Positions 1-6,429 are shown, counted from the stretch's first letter. The stretch is 17,315 nt of DNA from an uncultured Solobacterium sp. (GCA_938041275.1 CALISH010000061.1:1-17315); one strand, 5' to 3'. Numbers and translations are program-made. The notes: a model not told the origin generated them from the letters alone.

Positions 1-19
1 AGTGTATACATAAGTGAAG

Positions 20-58
20 AACTCGTCAACGTTTTACTATAACTCTTGACGGGTTTTT
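20..58 (+). terminator. Intrinsic terminator of an upstream gene outside the window
   Basis: A 10-bp stem with one G-U pair (AACTCGTCAA at 20-29 with TTGACGGGTT at 46-55) closes a 16-nt loop and runs into five T residues. No gene ends inside the window before it, so it would serve a gene to the left. Its 3' arm also contains the -35 box of the next promoter, so terminator and promoter overlap. Confidence 0.65.
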
Positions 59-74
59 AAATAACCGATAATAT
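46..74 (+). promoter_or_regulatory. Sigma-A-type promoter of the hemolysin III gene
   Basis: TTGACG at 46-51 and TAATAT at 69-74 are separated by exactly 17 bases, close to the housekeeping consensus TTGACA-17-TATAAT. Transcription would begin near 81 and give a leader of about 50 nt before the start codon at 131. Confidence 0.7.
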
Positions 75-103
75 GTATATAGGTTAATGAAAAACCGATA
101 ATA
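63..103 (+). repeat. Pair of 11-bp direct repeats around the hemolysin III promoter
   Basis: AACCGATAATA occurs at 63-73, covering the -10 box, and again at 93-103 in the predicted leader. The copies start 30 bp apart, about three helical turns, a common arrangement for a regulator binding two sites on one face of DNA. No regulator is identified; this is a candidate operator only. Confidence 0.45.
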
Positions 104-130
104 AGTTTTTGAGAACGGAGGTACTGATAT

Positions 131-829
131 ATGACATATAAAGATATGACAATCAGCCATGAAAAAGAAATATTTGTATTTCGTATCAAGGATTTTTGGA
201 GTGCGGTAACACACTTTATAGGAATGGTGGCTGCGATTATTGGTATGCCAATTCTACTCATTAAAGCAGCTTCTTATCAAGCATCATTTCTTTCGATGAT
301 TAGCTTTATGATTTTTATGTTAAGTATGATTTTATTGTATGGAGCCTCTGCAAGCTATCATAGCTTCCATGTATCAAATCGAGTAGATATGATTCTAAAG
401 AAGATTGATCATTCTTCCATCTTTATTTTAATTGCTGGAAGCTATACACCTATCTGTTTAACAGCGTTAAAGGATACTGTAGGGCAAATGTTATTGACGA
501 TGATTTGGATCATTGCAATTGCAGGAATTGTCTTTAAGGTATTCTGGGTAACTTGCCCTAAGTGGGTATCCTCAGTGATGTATTCGCTCATGGGTTGGCT
601 TTGTATTATGTTTTTACCACAGATACTAAGTGCAGTATCGTTACAGGCATTTGTGTGGCTACTGGCAGGTGGAATTGCCTATACGATAGGTGCAGTTATT
701 TATGCATTGAAACCAAAGCTTTTATCTAGTCAATCATTTGGCAATCATGAGATCTTTCACTGTTTTGTGTTACTAGGAAGTCTTTGCCATTATATCTTTG
801 TCTTAAACTATCTGACAATGTTTCATTAA
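131..829 (+). CDS. Hemolysin III / PAQR-family membrane protein
   Basis: This 232-residue protein matches the bacterial hemolysin III (YqfA/HlyIII) branch of the PAQR superfamily, seven-helix membrane proteins with a metal-site motif. Visible family signatures are ASASYHS at residues 72-78, D93 within KKIDHSS, SYTPI at 104-108, and the C-terminal H206-x3-H210 plus H220 in HEIFHCFVLLGSLCHY. Several hydrophobic segments of about 20 residues fill the chain. The length is normal for the family. Members were named after a Bacillus cereus haemolysin, but most have no proven lytic activity; relatives of eukaryotic adiponectin receptors are thought to act on membrane lipids, so the haemolysin label should not be read as proven. 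The start at 131 follows GGAGGT (117-122) by 8 bases. It stands behind its own promoter (46-74) and may be cotranscribed with the next gene. Confidence 0.9.
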   Translation: MTYKDMTISHEKEIFVFRIKDFWSAVTHFIGMVAAIIGMPILLIKAASYQASFLSMISFMIFMLSMILLYGASASYHSFHVSNRVDMILKKIDHSSIFILIAGSYTPICLTALKDTVGQMLLTMIWIIAIAGIVFKVFWVTCPKWVSSVMYSLMGWLCIMFLPQILSAVSLQAFVWLLAGGIAYTIGAVIYALKPKLLSSQSFGNHEIFHCFVLLGSLCHYIFVLNYLTMFH

Positions 830-852
830 AGTGTATTTATGTGCACAACAAT

Positions 853-892
853 AATCCTCCTGACAGTTACGATAATGCCAGGAGGATTTCTT
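853..892 (+). promoter_or_regulatory. Hairpin that sequesters the ribosome binding site of the next gene
   Basis: A perfect 10-bp stem (AATCCTCCTG at 853-862 with CAGGAGGATT at 879-888) closes a 16-nt loop. The 3' arm contains AGGAGG, the Shine-Dalgarno sequence of the gene starting at 894 (8-base spacing from GGAGG at 881-885), and the 5' arm supplies an anti-Shine-Dalgarno CCTCC. The 3' arm is followed by TTTCTTT, so it could also act as a weak terminator after the hemolysin III gene. The pairing is seen directly; control of translation is inferred. Confidence 0.6.
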
Positions 893-893
893 T

Positions 894-1205
894 ATGAAAC
901 AGAAAACATTACATACTGCATTACGCGAGTTTGCTTACGAACAATATCACAGTGAGAACAATCATCTAAGCTCGGAACAATGGGTGGCTCTTTTGAATGG
1001 ATATTACTACAACAAGGAAGCGGCAATGCTTGCAAGTCAGATTGGATTAAACGAAGTGGATGTACAGATTTGGTATTGTCGTTTTGCCCTAGCAGTGACT
1101 GCGTATGCTCTCAAGCTTTGTAACAAAGCCAAGCAAAAAGCATACTTCCGTTTCACACCGCAGAAGCATGTCACAACATCTATTCCAGTATTTCTTGTAA
1201 ATTGA
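894..1205 (+). CDS. Unrecognised 103-residue protein with a homeodomain-like helix-turn-helix pattern
   Basis: I do not recognise the family. The start at 894 has a strong GGAGG (881-885), buried in a hairpin. Residues about 25-64 have the spacing of a homeodomain-like DNA-binding fold: LSSEQ, a hydrophobic helix, an LASQIGL turn, then NEVDVQIWYCRF, which resembles the homeodomain recognition helix pattern (LTERQVxIWFQNRR). The inter-helix stretch is several residues shorter than in a true homeodomain, so convergent resemblance is possible. The C-terminal third carries lysines (KAKQK at 78-82) and aromatic residues. No membrane segment or signal peptide is seen. It may be cotranscribed with the hemolysin III gene; a weak promoter-like CTGACA at 812-817 precedes it. 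A small DNA-binding regulator is one guess. Confidence 0.6.
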   Translation: MKQKTLHTALREFAYEQYHSENNHLSSEQWVALLNGYYYNKEAAMLASQIGLNEVDVQIWYCRFALAVTAYALKLCNKAKQKAYFRFTPQKHVTTSIPVFLVN

Positions 1206-1212
1206 GTATAAT
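1183..1212 (+). promoter_or_regulatory. Candidate promoter of the small acetyltransferase gene
   Basis: A perfect -10 box TATAAT lies at 1207-1212, just after the stop codon of the preceding gene. The best -35 match, TTCCAG at 1183-1188 with an 18-base spacer, is poor. The gene may therefore have its own start of transcription, but readthrough is equally possible. Confidence 0.35.
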
Positions 1213-1234
1213 AAGACAAGAATAGGAGAACTTT

Positions 1235-1504
1235 ATGGAAATTCGTTTTGAAGAAAATGGTGCAAAAGCCTATAACGACGAAGGCAAAGAAGTGGGTCTT
1301 TGCGAGTATTATGAAAAGGATGGAAAGTGGGTATTAAACCACACGGTTGTTGATCCATCCATGAAGGGACAGGGCATTGCTGGTAAGCTTTTAGATTGCG
1401 TATTAGAACACGCAAGAGAAAAGAAGGTAAAGATTGTGCCTGAATGTTCTTATGTAGCACATGCATTTGAAAAGAATCCTGCATTAAAAGAAGAATTTGA
1501 ATAA
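1235..1504 (+). CDS. Minimal GNAT-family N-acetyltransferase (YidJ/NATD1-like)
   Basis: This 89-residue protein is a stripped-down GCN5-related acetyltransferase of the short class that includes human NATD1. It shows the family landmarks: HTVVDP at residues 36-41, the acetyl-CoA phosphate-binding loop KGQGIAGKLL at 44-53 (the Q/RxxGxG/A pattern), and the PECSYV strand with a conserved cysteine at 69-74. The length is normal for this class. Substrates of these small enzymes are generally unknown, though they are expected to move an acetyl group from acetyl-CoA to an amine. The start at 1235 is preceded by AGGAGA at 1224-1229. The gene ends at a shared terminator facing the converging gene. Confidence 0.85.
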   Translation: MEIRFEENGAKAYNDEGKEVGLCEYYEKDGKWVLNHTVVDPSMKGQGIAGKLLDCVLEHAREKKVKIVPECSYVAHAFEKNPALKEEFE

Positions 1505-1506
1505 AA

Positions 1507-1532
1507 ATAAGGTCCTGATTATAGGACCTTAT
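1507..1532. terminator. Bidirectional intrinsic terminator between converging genes
   Basis: A perfect 10-bp stem, ATAAGGTCCT (1507-1516) with AGGACCTTAT (1523-1532), closes a 6-nt loop. It is flanked by A-rich sequence on the left (1503-1507) and by T residues on the right (1536-1541), so it can act on both strands. The stop codon of the minus-strand gene (1529-1531) lies inside its arm. Confidence 0.8.
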
Positions 1533-1996
1533 CGCATTTTTGCGGCTAATTTTCTGGCTTCTTTTTCACCGAGCCAAGTTAAAGAACCATCTTCTAAACG
1601 CTTCATGATAATCGCAACACCATGAGGATCATCTTCCAGATGACCGAGAATTGTTATAAAATCGTCATGTCGTTGAGATGGAATTTCAGCTTCATTATAA
1701 ATGACACAATATCCTTGACCAAGCTGTGGCATTGGCACTTCAACAAGTTCACGTTTACCGTTATATGGATCGTCTAAAGACTCTCGAATGACTTTATTTG
1801 TTTCGTAAAATACCGCATCCATTACGTACTCTGAAGTGTGATCAATATCAACATTTTTCTTCGTATCATCTGTATAATAAGTACGTAGAACAAGGTTGCC
1901 GACAACGACCAATGGGTTGTTGGTGCCATATAAGGCAACTGTCGCTACGCGATGATGTAGGTAATCAAATGGGTAAATGAGCTTTTGTTCGTTCAT
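1529..1996 (-). CDS. Hypothetical protein, 155 residues, function unknown
   Basis: I do not recognise this family. The start chosen is the ATG at 1996-1994 (MNEQKLIYPFDYL), because AAGGAG stands a normal distance upstream on the minus strand and a good promoter lies just beyond it; a longer reading to 2047 would include the promoter. The protein is soluble, acidic and without obvious repeats, signal peptide or membrane segment. It has a glycine-rich central stretch (PMPQLGQGYCVIYNEAEIP), an alternating hydrophobic pattern suggesting beta strands, and a basic C-terminus (EKEARKLAAKMR). It is the only minus-strand gene in the window and is divergent from the ComB-like operon, so the two transcription units share a control region. 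Confidence 0.7.
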   Translation of the reverse strand: MNEQKLIYPFDYLHHRVATVALYGTNNPLVVVGNLVLRTYYTDDTKKNVDIDHTSEYVMDAVFYETNKVIRESLDDPYNGKRELVEVPMPQLGQGYCVIYNEAEIPSQRHDDFITILGHLEDDPHGVAIIMKRLEDGSLTWLGEKEARKLAAKMR

Positions 1997-2018
1997 TTGG
2001 CCATCTCCTTTATTCAAT

Positions 2019-2047
2019 ATAATATCCTTGATAACTATATTTCGCAA
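2019..2047 (-). promoter_or_regulatory. Promoter of the minus-strand hypothetical gene, with a possible back-to-back plus-strand -10
   Basis: Read on the minus strand, TTGCGA (2047-2042) and TATTAT (2024-2019) are separated by exactly 17 bases. The same segment read on the plus strand holds TATAAT at 2018-2023, which could serve the ComB-like gene starting at 2082, although no good plus-strand -35 is visible. The same -35 sequence TTGCGA occurs in the rplS promoter. Confidence 0.6.
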
Positions 2048-2081
2048 GCATCAGCTAAAAGGATTGGAGGAAATTAAGAAT

Positions 2082-2774
2082 ATGAAAATTCAAATCTTAC
2101 CACTTGTGACAGGAGCACAGAAAGCTACGGGCTTAACTGTCATCATTGATGTATTTCGCGCATTTAGTTTAGAAGCGTATATGTACACAAGTGGCGCAAA
2201 GAAAGTAATACCTGTTAAGACAGTAGAAGACGCATTAGCACTCAAGAAAGAGAATCCATCTTACATCCTTGTTGGTGAAAGAAAGGGTATTAAGGTTGAG
2301 GGTTTTGACTATGGTAATTCACCAAGCGAGTTTGTAGGAGTTGACTTAAGTGGAAAGACATTAATTCATACGACCAGTGCAGGTGTATTAGGATTAGCTT
2401 CTGCAGTGAGTGCAAGCCAGATTGTAACAGGAGCCCTTGTTAATGCGAAGGCAACTGCAAAATACATTCTTGAACAAAATCCAGAGGTCGTATCAATTGT
2501 ACCGATGGGATGGGAAGGAAAGATTGAGACGGAAGAGGATGCCTTATGTGCAGATTATTTAAAGGCTCTGTTAGAAAATCGTACTCTCGATGACCTACAA
2601 GAGCGAGTTGACCTTCTAAAACAACAAGAAGGTGCCAAGTTCTTTGATCCAAACAAACCACAATTTCCAGAAGATGACTTTTGGCTATGTACAAAGGTCG
2701 ATATCATAAGTGGTGTTAATGTCATTTCTAAGGACGGCAAGCAAATTCAAAGCGAGTGGGTGAAGTATGAATAA
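2082..2774 (+). CDS. 2-phosphosulfolactate phosphatase (ComB) family protein
   Basis: This 230-residue protein belongs to the ComB family, whose founding member dephosphorylates 2-phosphosulfolactate in coenzyme M synthesis. Family landmarks are IIDVFRAF at residues 21-28, GERKG at 65-69, GNSPSEF at 78-84, GKTLIHTTSAG at 91-101 and the GWEGKIETEEDALCADY stretch around 150. The start at 2082 is supported by GGAGG at 2066-2070 and an internal start of similarity; a longer upstream frame has no ribosome binding site. No other coenzyme M gene is nearby, and fermentative Bacillota do not make coenzyme M, so the true substrate is probably another phospho-acid. The last 8 bases overlap the following HAD phosphatase gene, which implies cotranslation and perhaps a shared phosphatase pathway. 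Confidence 0.8.
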   Translation: MKIQILPLVTGAQKATGLTVIIDVFRAFSLEAYMYTSGAKKVIPVKTVEDALALKKENPSYILVGERKGIKVEGFDYGNSPSEFVGVDLSGKTLIHTTSAGVLGLASAVSASQIVTGALVNAKATAKYILEQNPEVVSIVPMGWEGKIETEEDALCADYLKALLENRTLDDLQERVDLLKQQEGAKFFDPNKPQFPEDDFWLCTKVDIISGVNVISKDGKQIQSEWVKYE

Positions 2775-3561
2775 TCAAAAGAAATATTTCTTCTTTGATA
2801 TCGATGGCACACTAACAGATGATGCAACACATCGCATTGTACCAAGTGCCAAAGCTGCACTACATCAATTAGAAAAGAATGGTCATTTCGTATCTATCGC
2901 AACTGGTAGAGCACACTACAAGACAGTTTCGTTTACAAATCAGATAGGTATTCATAATATCGTATGTGCAGGTGGTGGTTGCTTGGAGTATCAACATCAA
3001 ATTATAAAAAATGAACCACTTCCATTTGAAAAAGTACAGGAACTATTAAAATATGCGGACAAAGAGAATATTGGCTGGCTTTTGATGCTAGATGATAGTG
3101 ATAAAGTATACATGCGTGACTATCGCTTCCTTGAACAAGCAGGTCTACGAAAGGAACTTACAACCTACATCTATGATCCAAGTTTAGATTACACAAAAGA
3201 GAAAAATATCCTTAAGGTATATCTCGCATTTGATGATGCGTATGAACAGGAAAATCCATGGGTAGATGTGATTGGTCATTTACGTATGACTAAAACCTAC
3301 TGTGTATTTCAGCATGATAAGAAAAAAGATGGAATTTTAGATATGTTGAAGTATCTACATGCAGATTCAAGCGATGTAGTAGTGTTTGGAGATGGAAAAA
3401 ATGATATAGTTATGTTTGATAAAAGATGGACTTCCATCGCCATGGGAAATGCATATCCGCCATTAAAGGAACTTGCAGACTATGTGACGGATTTGAATGT
3501 CAATGATGGAATCTATAAAGCATGTGTCCACTTTGGATGGATAACGGAGGATAAGCGATGA
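2767..3561 (+). CDS. Cof-type HAD-superfamily phosphatase
   Basis: This 264-residue protein is a haloacid dehalogenase-superfamily hydrolase of the Cof/YkrA kind. Motif I is FFDIDGTLTDD with nucleophile D11 and acid/base D13, motif II is SIATGRA, and motif IV is VVFGDGKNDI with D209 and D213 for magnesium. The central region between motifs II and IV is the C2-type cap seen in sugar-phosphate and cofactor-phosphate phosphatases. Length is typical. The start overlaps the ComB-like stop (ATG at 2767, stop to 2774), and there is no strong separate ribosome binding site, so translation is probably coupled. Its own stop overlaps the next ATG by four bases (ATGA). The substrate cannot be read from sequence. 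Confidence 0.88.
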   Translation: MNNQKKYFFFDIDGTLTDDATHRIVPSAKAALHQLEKNGHFVSIATGRAHYKTVSFTNQIGIHNIVCAGGGCLEYQHQIIKNEPLPFEKVQELLKYADKENIGWLLMLDDSDKVYMRDYRFLEQAGLRKELTTYIYDPSLDYTKEKNILKVYLAFDDAYEQENPWVDVIGHLRMTKTYCVFQHDKKKDGILDMLKYLHADSSDVVVFGDGKNDIVMFDKRWTSIAMGNAYPPLKELADYVTDLNVNDGIYKACVHFGWITEDKR

Positions 3562-4361
3562 ATTTAACAGTTCCTAATTTAACCATTGCATGCATGATTG
3601 TTTCATGTGTGATTGCGTTTGGTTTACCAATTCTTTTAGCGCTTTATTTCCACAAGAAGAAGGGTGAGTTTATTCCAATGATTGTGGGTATTGCAGTGAT
3701 GTTTGTGTTTGTATTTACACTAGAAGCGGCAGTCAATCAAACAATCTTTAAGAGCGCAATTGGAGAAACAATTCGCAATAACAAGATTTTATATGCAGTC
3801 TATGGTGGTCTAATGGCTGCTGTATTCGAAGAATGTGGAAGATGGATTGCATATCGTACGGTATTAAAGAATCGCATGGGGAATGATTCTAACGCACTTA
3901 TGTATGGTGTGGGTCATGGTGGATGCGAGGCAATCATGATTGTAGGTTTCATGATGTTAAACTACATTACAATTTCTATCATGATGAACAAGGGCACAAT
4001 TGGTGAAACGCTCAGTCAATTGGATTCTGCTACACTTGCCAAGATGCAGTTAGCGATGCAGACGCTATCTACGACACCATCTTATGTATTCTTATTAAGT
4101 GGTGTAGAACGTATTTCTGCTTTGATGGCACAAGTTTCCTTATCTGTACTTGTTTGGTTTGCGGTGAAGTTTAAACATAAGAAATACTTCTTCCTTGCGC
4201 TACTGTTCCATTTCGTTATGGATGCAGGAACTGTTCTCTTACGTAGTCAGATTGATAGTATTATTCTAGTAGAAGTATTTATCTTTGTTGTGGCCGCAAT
4301 GATTGTCTTTGTGGCATATAACGTTTGGTGTCATTTCCATACAACTTCTATAAAGAAATAA
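3558..4361 (+). CDS. YhfC-family integral membrane protein, putative intramembrane protease
   Basis: This 267-residue protein has about seven or eight hydrophobic segments and the three conserved polar motifs of the YhfC family: EECGRW at residues 91-96, GHGGCEA at 119-125 and FHFVMD at 217-222. The paired glutamates with arginine, followed by two histidine motifs inside membrane helices, are the pattern of CPBP-type (ABI/Rce1-like) putative membrane proteases, to which YhfC has been linked. Activity in this organism is inferred only. It is the last gene of the operon ComB-like/HAD/YhfC; its ATG shares bases with the HAD stop codon. No hairpin terminator is visible after it, and the rplS promoter starts 5 bases beyond the stop. 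Confidence 0.85.
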   Translation: MNLTVPNLTIACMIVSCVIAFGLPILLALYFHKKKGEFIPMIVGIAVMFVFVFTLEAAVNQTIFKSAIGETIRNNKILYAVYGGLMAAVFEECGRWIAYRTVLKNRMGNDSNALMYGVGHGGCEAIMIVGFMMLNYITISIMMNKGTIGETLSQLDSATLAKMQLAMQTLSTTPSYVFLLSGVERISALMAQVSLSVLVWFAVKFKHKKYFFLALLFHFVMDAGTVLLRSQIDSIILVEVFIFVVAAMIVFVAYNVWCHFHTTSIKK

Positions 4362-4365
4362 AATC

Positions 4366-4394
4366 TTGCGAAGAATCGTAGCTTATGGTATCAT
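4366..4394 (+). promoter_or_regulatory. Promoter of rplS
   Basis: TTGCGA at 4366-4371 and TATCAT at 4389-4394 are separated by 17 bases. This gives a transcript start near 4401 and a leader of about 80 nt. A second possible start is an extended -10 element, TG-A-TATAAT, at 4427-4435, which lacks a recognisable -35. Confidence 0.6.
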
Positions 4395-4479
4395 TTAACG
4401 GCACATGTAGTGCGTCACTGTTCCGCTGATATAATTTAAGTTCATGAGCAGCTGATTAATCGTAAGAGGAGAAAAGAAA
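4395..4479 (+). promoter_or_regulatory. rplS 5' leader, possible L19 autoregulatory region
   Basis: The leader between the upstream rplS promoter and the start codon contains two short, mutually exclusive hairpins (GCAC/GTGC at 4401-4413 and AGTG/CACT at 4409-4419) and the ribosome binding sequence AGAGGAG just before the gene. Firmicutes often carry an L19 leader RNA at this position. I cannot show that this one matches that family, and the pairing seen is weak. Confidence 0.3.
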
Positions 4480-4833
4480 ATGAAGTTGAATTTAGTAGAA
4501 AAGATTACAAAGAGTCAGCTACGTACAGATGTTCCTGATTTCAAGTCAGGTGACACAGTTAAGGTTAACGTACGTATTAAGGAAGGTCAGAAGACACGTA
4601 TTCAGGCTTATGAAGGTGTTGTAGTGGATCGTTCTAACGGTGGTATTGGCGCAACATTCACAGTTCGTAAGATTTCCAACGGTGTAGGTGTACAGAGAAC
4701 ATTCCCAGTTCATTCACCAATCATTGAAAAGATTGAAGTAGTTCGTTACGGTAAGGTTCGTAGAGCTAAGCTCGGCTACCTCAAGGGATTATCTGCTAAG
4801 AACGCTCGTATCAAGGAAGATCGTCGTAAGTAG
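4480..4833 (+). CDS. rplS: 50S ribosomal protein L19
   Basis: L19 sits at the interface between the 30S and 50S subunits and helps form an intersubunit bridge. The 117-residue product has the usual length and family sequence: the FKSGDTVKVNVRIKEG segment near residues 21-36, RIQAYEGVVV near 40-49, the GVGVQRTFPVHSP core and a basic C-terminus ending in KEDRRK. The start at 4480 follows AAGAGGAGAAAAG. The gene is a single-gene unit with its own promoter and a strong terminator, although lepB starts only 65 bases later. Codon usage is strongly biased (repeated CGT for arginine and AAG for lysine), as expected for a highly expressed gene. Confidence 0.97.
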   Translation: MKLNLVEKITKSQLRTDVPDFKSGDTVKVNVRIKEGQKTRIQAYEGVVVDRSNGGIGATFTVRKISNGVGVQRTFPVHSPIIEKIEVVRYGKVRRAKLGYLKGLSAKNARIKEDRRK

Positions 4834-4838
4834 TCTAC

Positions 4839-4869
4839 AAAGAGAGAGAAATTATTCTCTCTTTTTTTG
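4839..4869 (+). terminator. Intrinsic terminator of rplS
   Basis: A 12-bp stem with one G-U pair (4839-4850 with 4855-4866) closes the 4-nt loop ATTA and ends in a run of seven T residues (4862-4868). It starts six bases after the rplS stop codon. Confidence 0.9.
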
Positions 4870-4876
4870 ATATAAT
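4868..4876 (+). promoter_or_regulatory. Extended -10 promoter of lepB
   Basis: TG-A-TATAAT at 4868-4876 is a perfect extended -10 element placed immediately behind the rplS terminator and 21 bases before the lepB ATG. The position of the -35 (4848-4853) is occupied by the terminator stem and does not match consensus, as is allowed for extended -10 promoters. Confidence 0.55.
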
Positions 4877-4897
4877 ACTCAATGGTAGGTACATGAT

Positions 4898-5566
4898 ATG
4901 AATACGGATATGAATAAAGATCAAGAAATGCTTGATGAAACAAGAGTTATGGAACGATTGACAGATGAGACAACTGTCATAGATATGGGAAAAATTAGAA
5001 ATGAACAAAACCAAACAAAGAAGAAAGATAACAAGGAAGAAAGTACGATTTTTTCGTTCTTTAAAGAAGTGTTTATTTCTCTTGCAGTGGTATTAATTAT
5101 TGTGAACTTTGTGGTTAGACCAATTCAGGTAAAAGGAAGCTCCATGTATAACACATTAGAAGATGGATATTTTGGTGTTTCTGATTTAATTGGCTATCGC
5201 TTAACAGGGTTAAAGCGTTTTGATATTGTCATTGTTTATCTAGCAGAGAAAAAAGAATATCTCATCAAGCGTGTCATTGGCTTGCCTGGTGAGACAGTTG
5301 AATATCGTAATAACCATCTCTATATAAATGGAGAACCAGTAGAAGAGCCATTCTTAGATGCGTCTTATACAAGTACATATCCTGGAACATTCACCGGTGA
5401 TTTTAAGACAGAGAAGCTTGGAGAGGATGAATACTTCTGTATGGGAGATAATCGTCCACATTCTTCTGACTCACGTTACTATGGTGCATTTCACAAGTCC
5501 GATATTGTATCCAAGGGTGTGTTTATAATCTATCCATTTAAGGCATTTGGAGTATACACATGGTAA
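4898..5566 (+). CDS. lepB: Type I signal peptidase
   Basis: Signal peptidase I removes signal peptides from exported proteins on the outer face of the membrane. The 222-residue product shows the catalytic serine in GSSMYNTL (S82), the catalytic lysine in YLIKRVIGLPGE (K124), and the box E region CMGDNRPHSSDSR. One membrane anchor spans residues about 52-73. An unusual trait is the polar, acidic-to-basic N-terminal tail of about 48 residues before the anchor; Bacillus SipS-type enzymes have a much shorter one. The start at 4898 follows GGTAGGT; a later start would remove the tail but no better ribosome binding site is seen. The stop overlaps the next gene (rbgA) by seven bases. Confidence 0.93.
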   Translation: MNTDMNKDQEMLDETRVMERLTDETTVIDMGKIRNEQNQTKKKDNKEESTIFSFFKEVFISLAVVLIIVNFVVRPIQVKGSSMYNTLEDGYFGVSDLIGYRLTGLKRFDIVIVYLAEKKEYLIKRVIGLPGETVEYRNNHLYINGEPVEEPFLDASYTSTYPGTFTGDFKTEKLGEDEYFCMGDNRPHSSDSRYYGAFHKSDIVSKGVFIIYPFKAFGVYTW

Positions 5567-6429
5567 AGATTCAGTGGTATCCGGGACATATGGAAAAAGC
5601 CCGTCGTGAAATGACGGAGCGCTTGAAGTCGGTTGATATGTTGATAGAGCTACGGGATGCTAGAATTCCTGAGGCATCTATCAATCCAATGTTAAAGCAG
5701 ATGGCACAGGGCAAACCTCGTTTAATCGTTTTATCAAAGATTGATATGGCAGATCCAGTTCAAACCAAGAAATGGGTAGAATATCTAAGTCAAGGTGAGA
5801 ATGCATGTCTAGCTTTAGATTTAATGAGAGATTCACAGTGTGGTAAAAAGATTATCCGTGAAGCAATCAAGCTCATGGAAGAAAAGCGTCAGAAACAGAT
5901 TGCAAGAGGAATACGCCCACGTGCAGTTCGTGCGATGGCTTGTGGTATCCCTAACGTTGGTAAGTCGACGATGATCAACCGTATTAACGGTAAGAACTCA
6001 TTAAAGGCAGCAGATAAGCCAGGTGTAACACGTTCCTTAACTTGGTTACACGCAGATTCAAACTTAGATTTATTAGATACACCAGGTGTACTATGGCCAA
6101 AGTTTGATGATGAAAAGACAGGTTCCTTACTTGCGGCACTCGGTTCTATCAATGATGATATCTTAGACCGTAAAATGGTAGCTATGGATGCCATTCACTA
6201 TATTCAAGATCTTTATCCAAATCTATTGGAAGAAATCTATGATAGTGGTGAAGTCAATCCAAATGGCATGTTAAAGGCGATTGCGAAAAAGAGAAACTTA
6301 CTCAAAGCAGATAGTGAATTAGATGTAAAGCGTGCTGCGGAGTTATTCTTAACAGAACTACGCCATGGGAAATTGGGTAGATTAACATTGGAGAGAGTTG
6401 ATGAAGAACCAAAAAATCTGTCCGAATGA
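5560..6429 (+). CDS. rbgA: Ribosome biogenesis GTPase RbgA (YlqF)
   Basis: RbgA is a circularly permuted GTPase that drives late assembly of the 50S subunit. In this 289-residue protein the motifs occur in permuted order: WYPGHM with the catalytic histidine H10, then G4 as SKID at residues 59-62, G1 as GIPNVGKST at 129-137, the PGVTRS switch around 154-159, and G3 DTPG at 173-176. The C-terminal part matches the helical RNA-binding domain. The G4 motif is normally NKxD; here serine replaces the asparagine that contacts guanine. The ATG at 5560 overlaps the end of lepB and the stop overlaps rnhB by 29 bases, so lepB-rbgA-rnhB is a coupled operon. Confidence 0.95.
   Translation: MVKIQWYPGHMEKARREMTERLKSVDMLIELRDARIPEASINPMLKQMAQGKPRLIVLSKIDMADPVQTKKWVEYLSQGENACLALDLMRDSQCGKKIIREAIKLMEEKRQKQIARGIRPRAVRAMACGIPNVGKSTMINRINGKNSLKAADKPGVTRSLTWLHADSNLDLLDTPGVLWPKFDDEKTGSLLAALGSINDDILDRKMVAMDAIHYIQDLYPNLLEEIYDSGEVNPNGMLKAIAKKRNLLKADSELDVKRAAELFLTELRHGKLGRLTLERVDEEPKNLSE

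Noticed and set aside
840..847. The palindrome TGTGCACA after the hemolysin III gene
   Set aside because: Only eight bases, single copy and not linked to a clear promoter; expected by chance in a window of this size.
1192..1222. A 7-bp inverted repeat (TTCTTGT with ACAAGAA) before the acetyltransferase gene
   Set aside because: The loop is 17 nt, there is no T-run, and the ribosome binding site lies outside the stem; it is likely chance in AT-rich DNA.
1977..2081. An upstream extension of the ComB-like gene by 35 codons
   Set aside because: It runs through the divergent promoter and the start region of the opposite gene and has no ribosome binding site, whereas 2082 has GGAGG.
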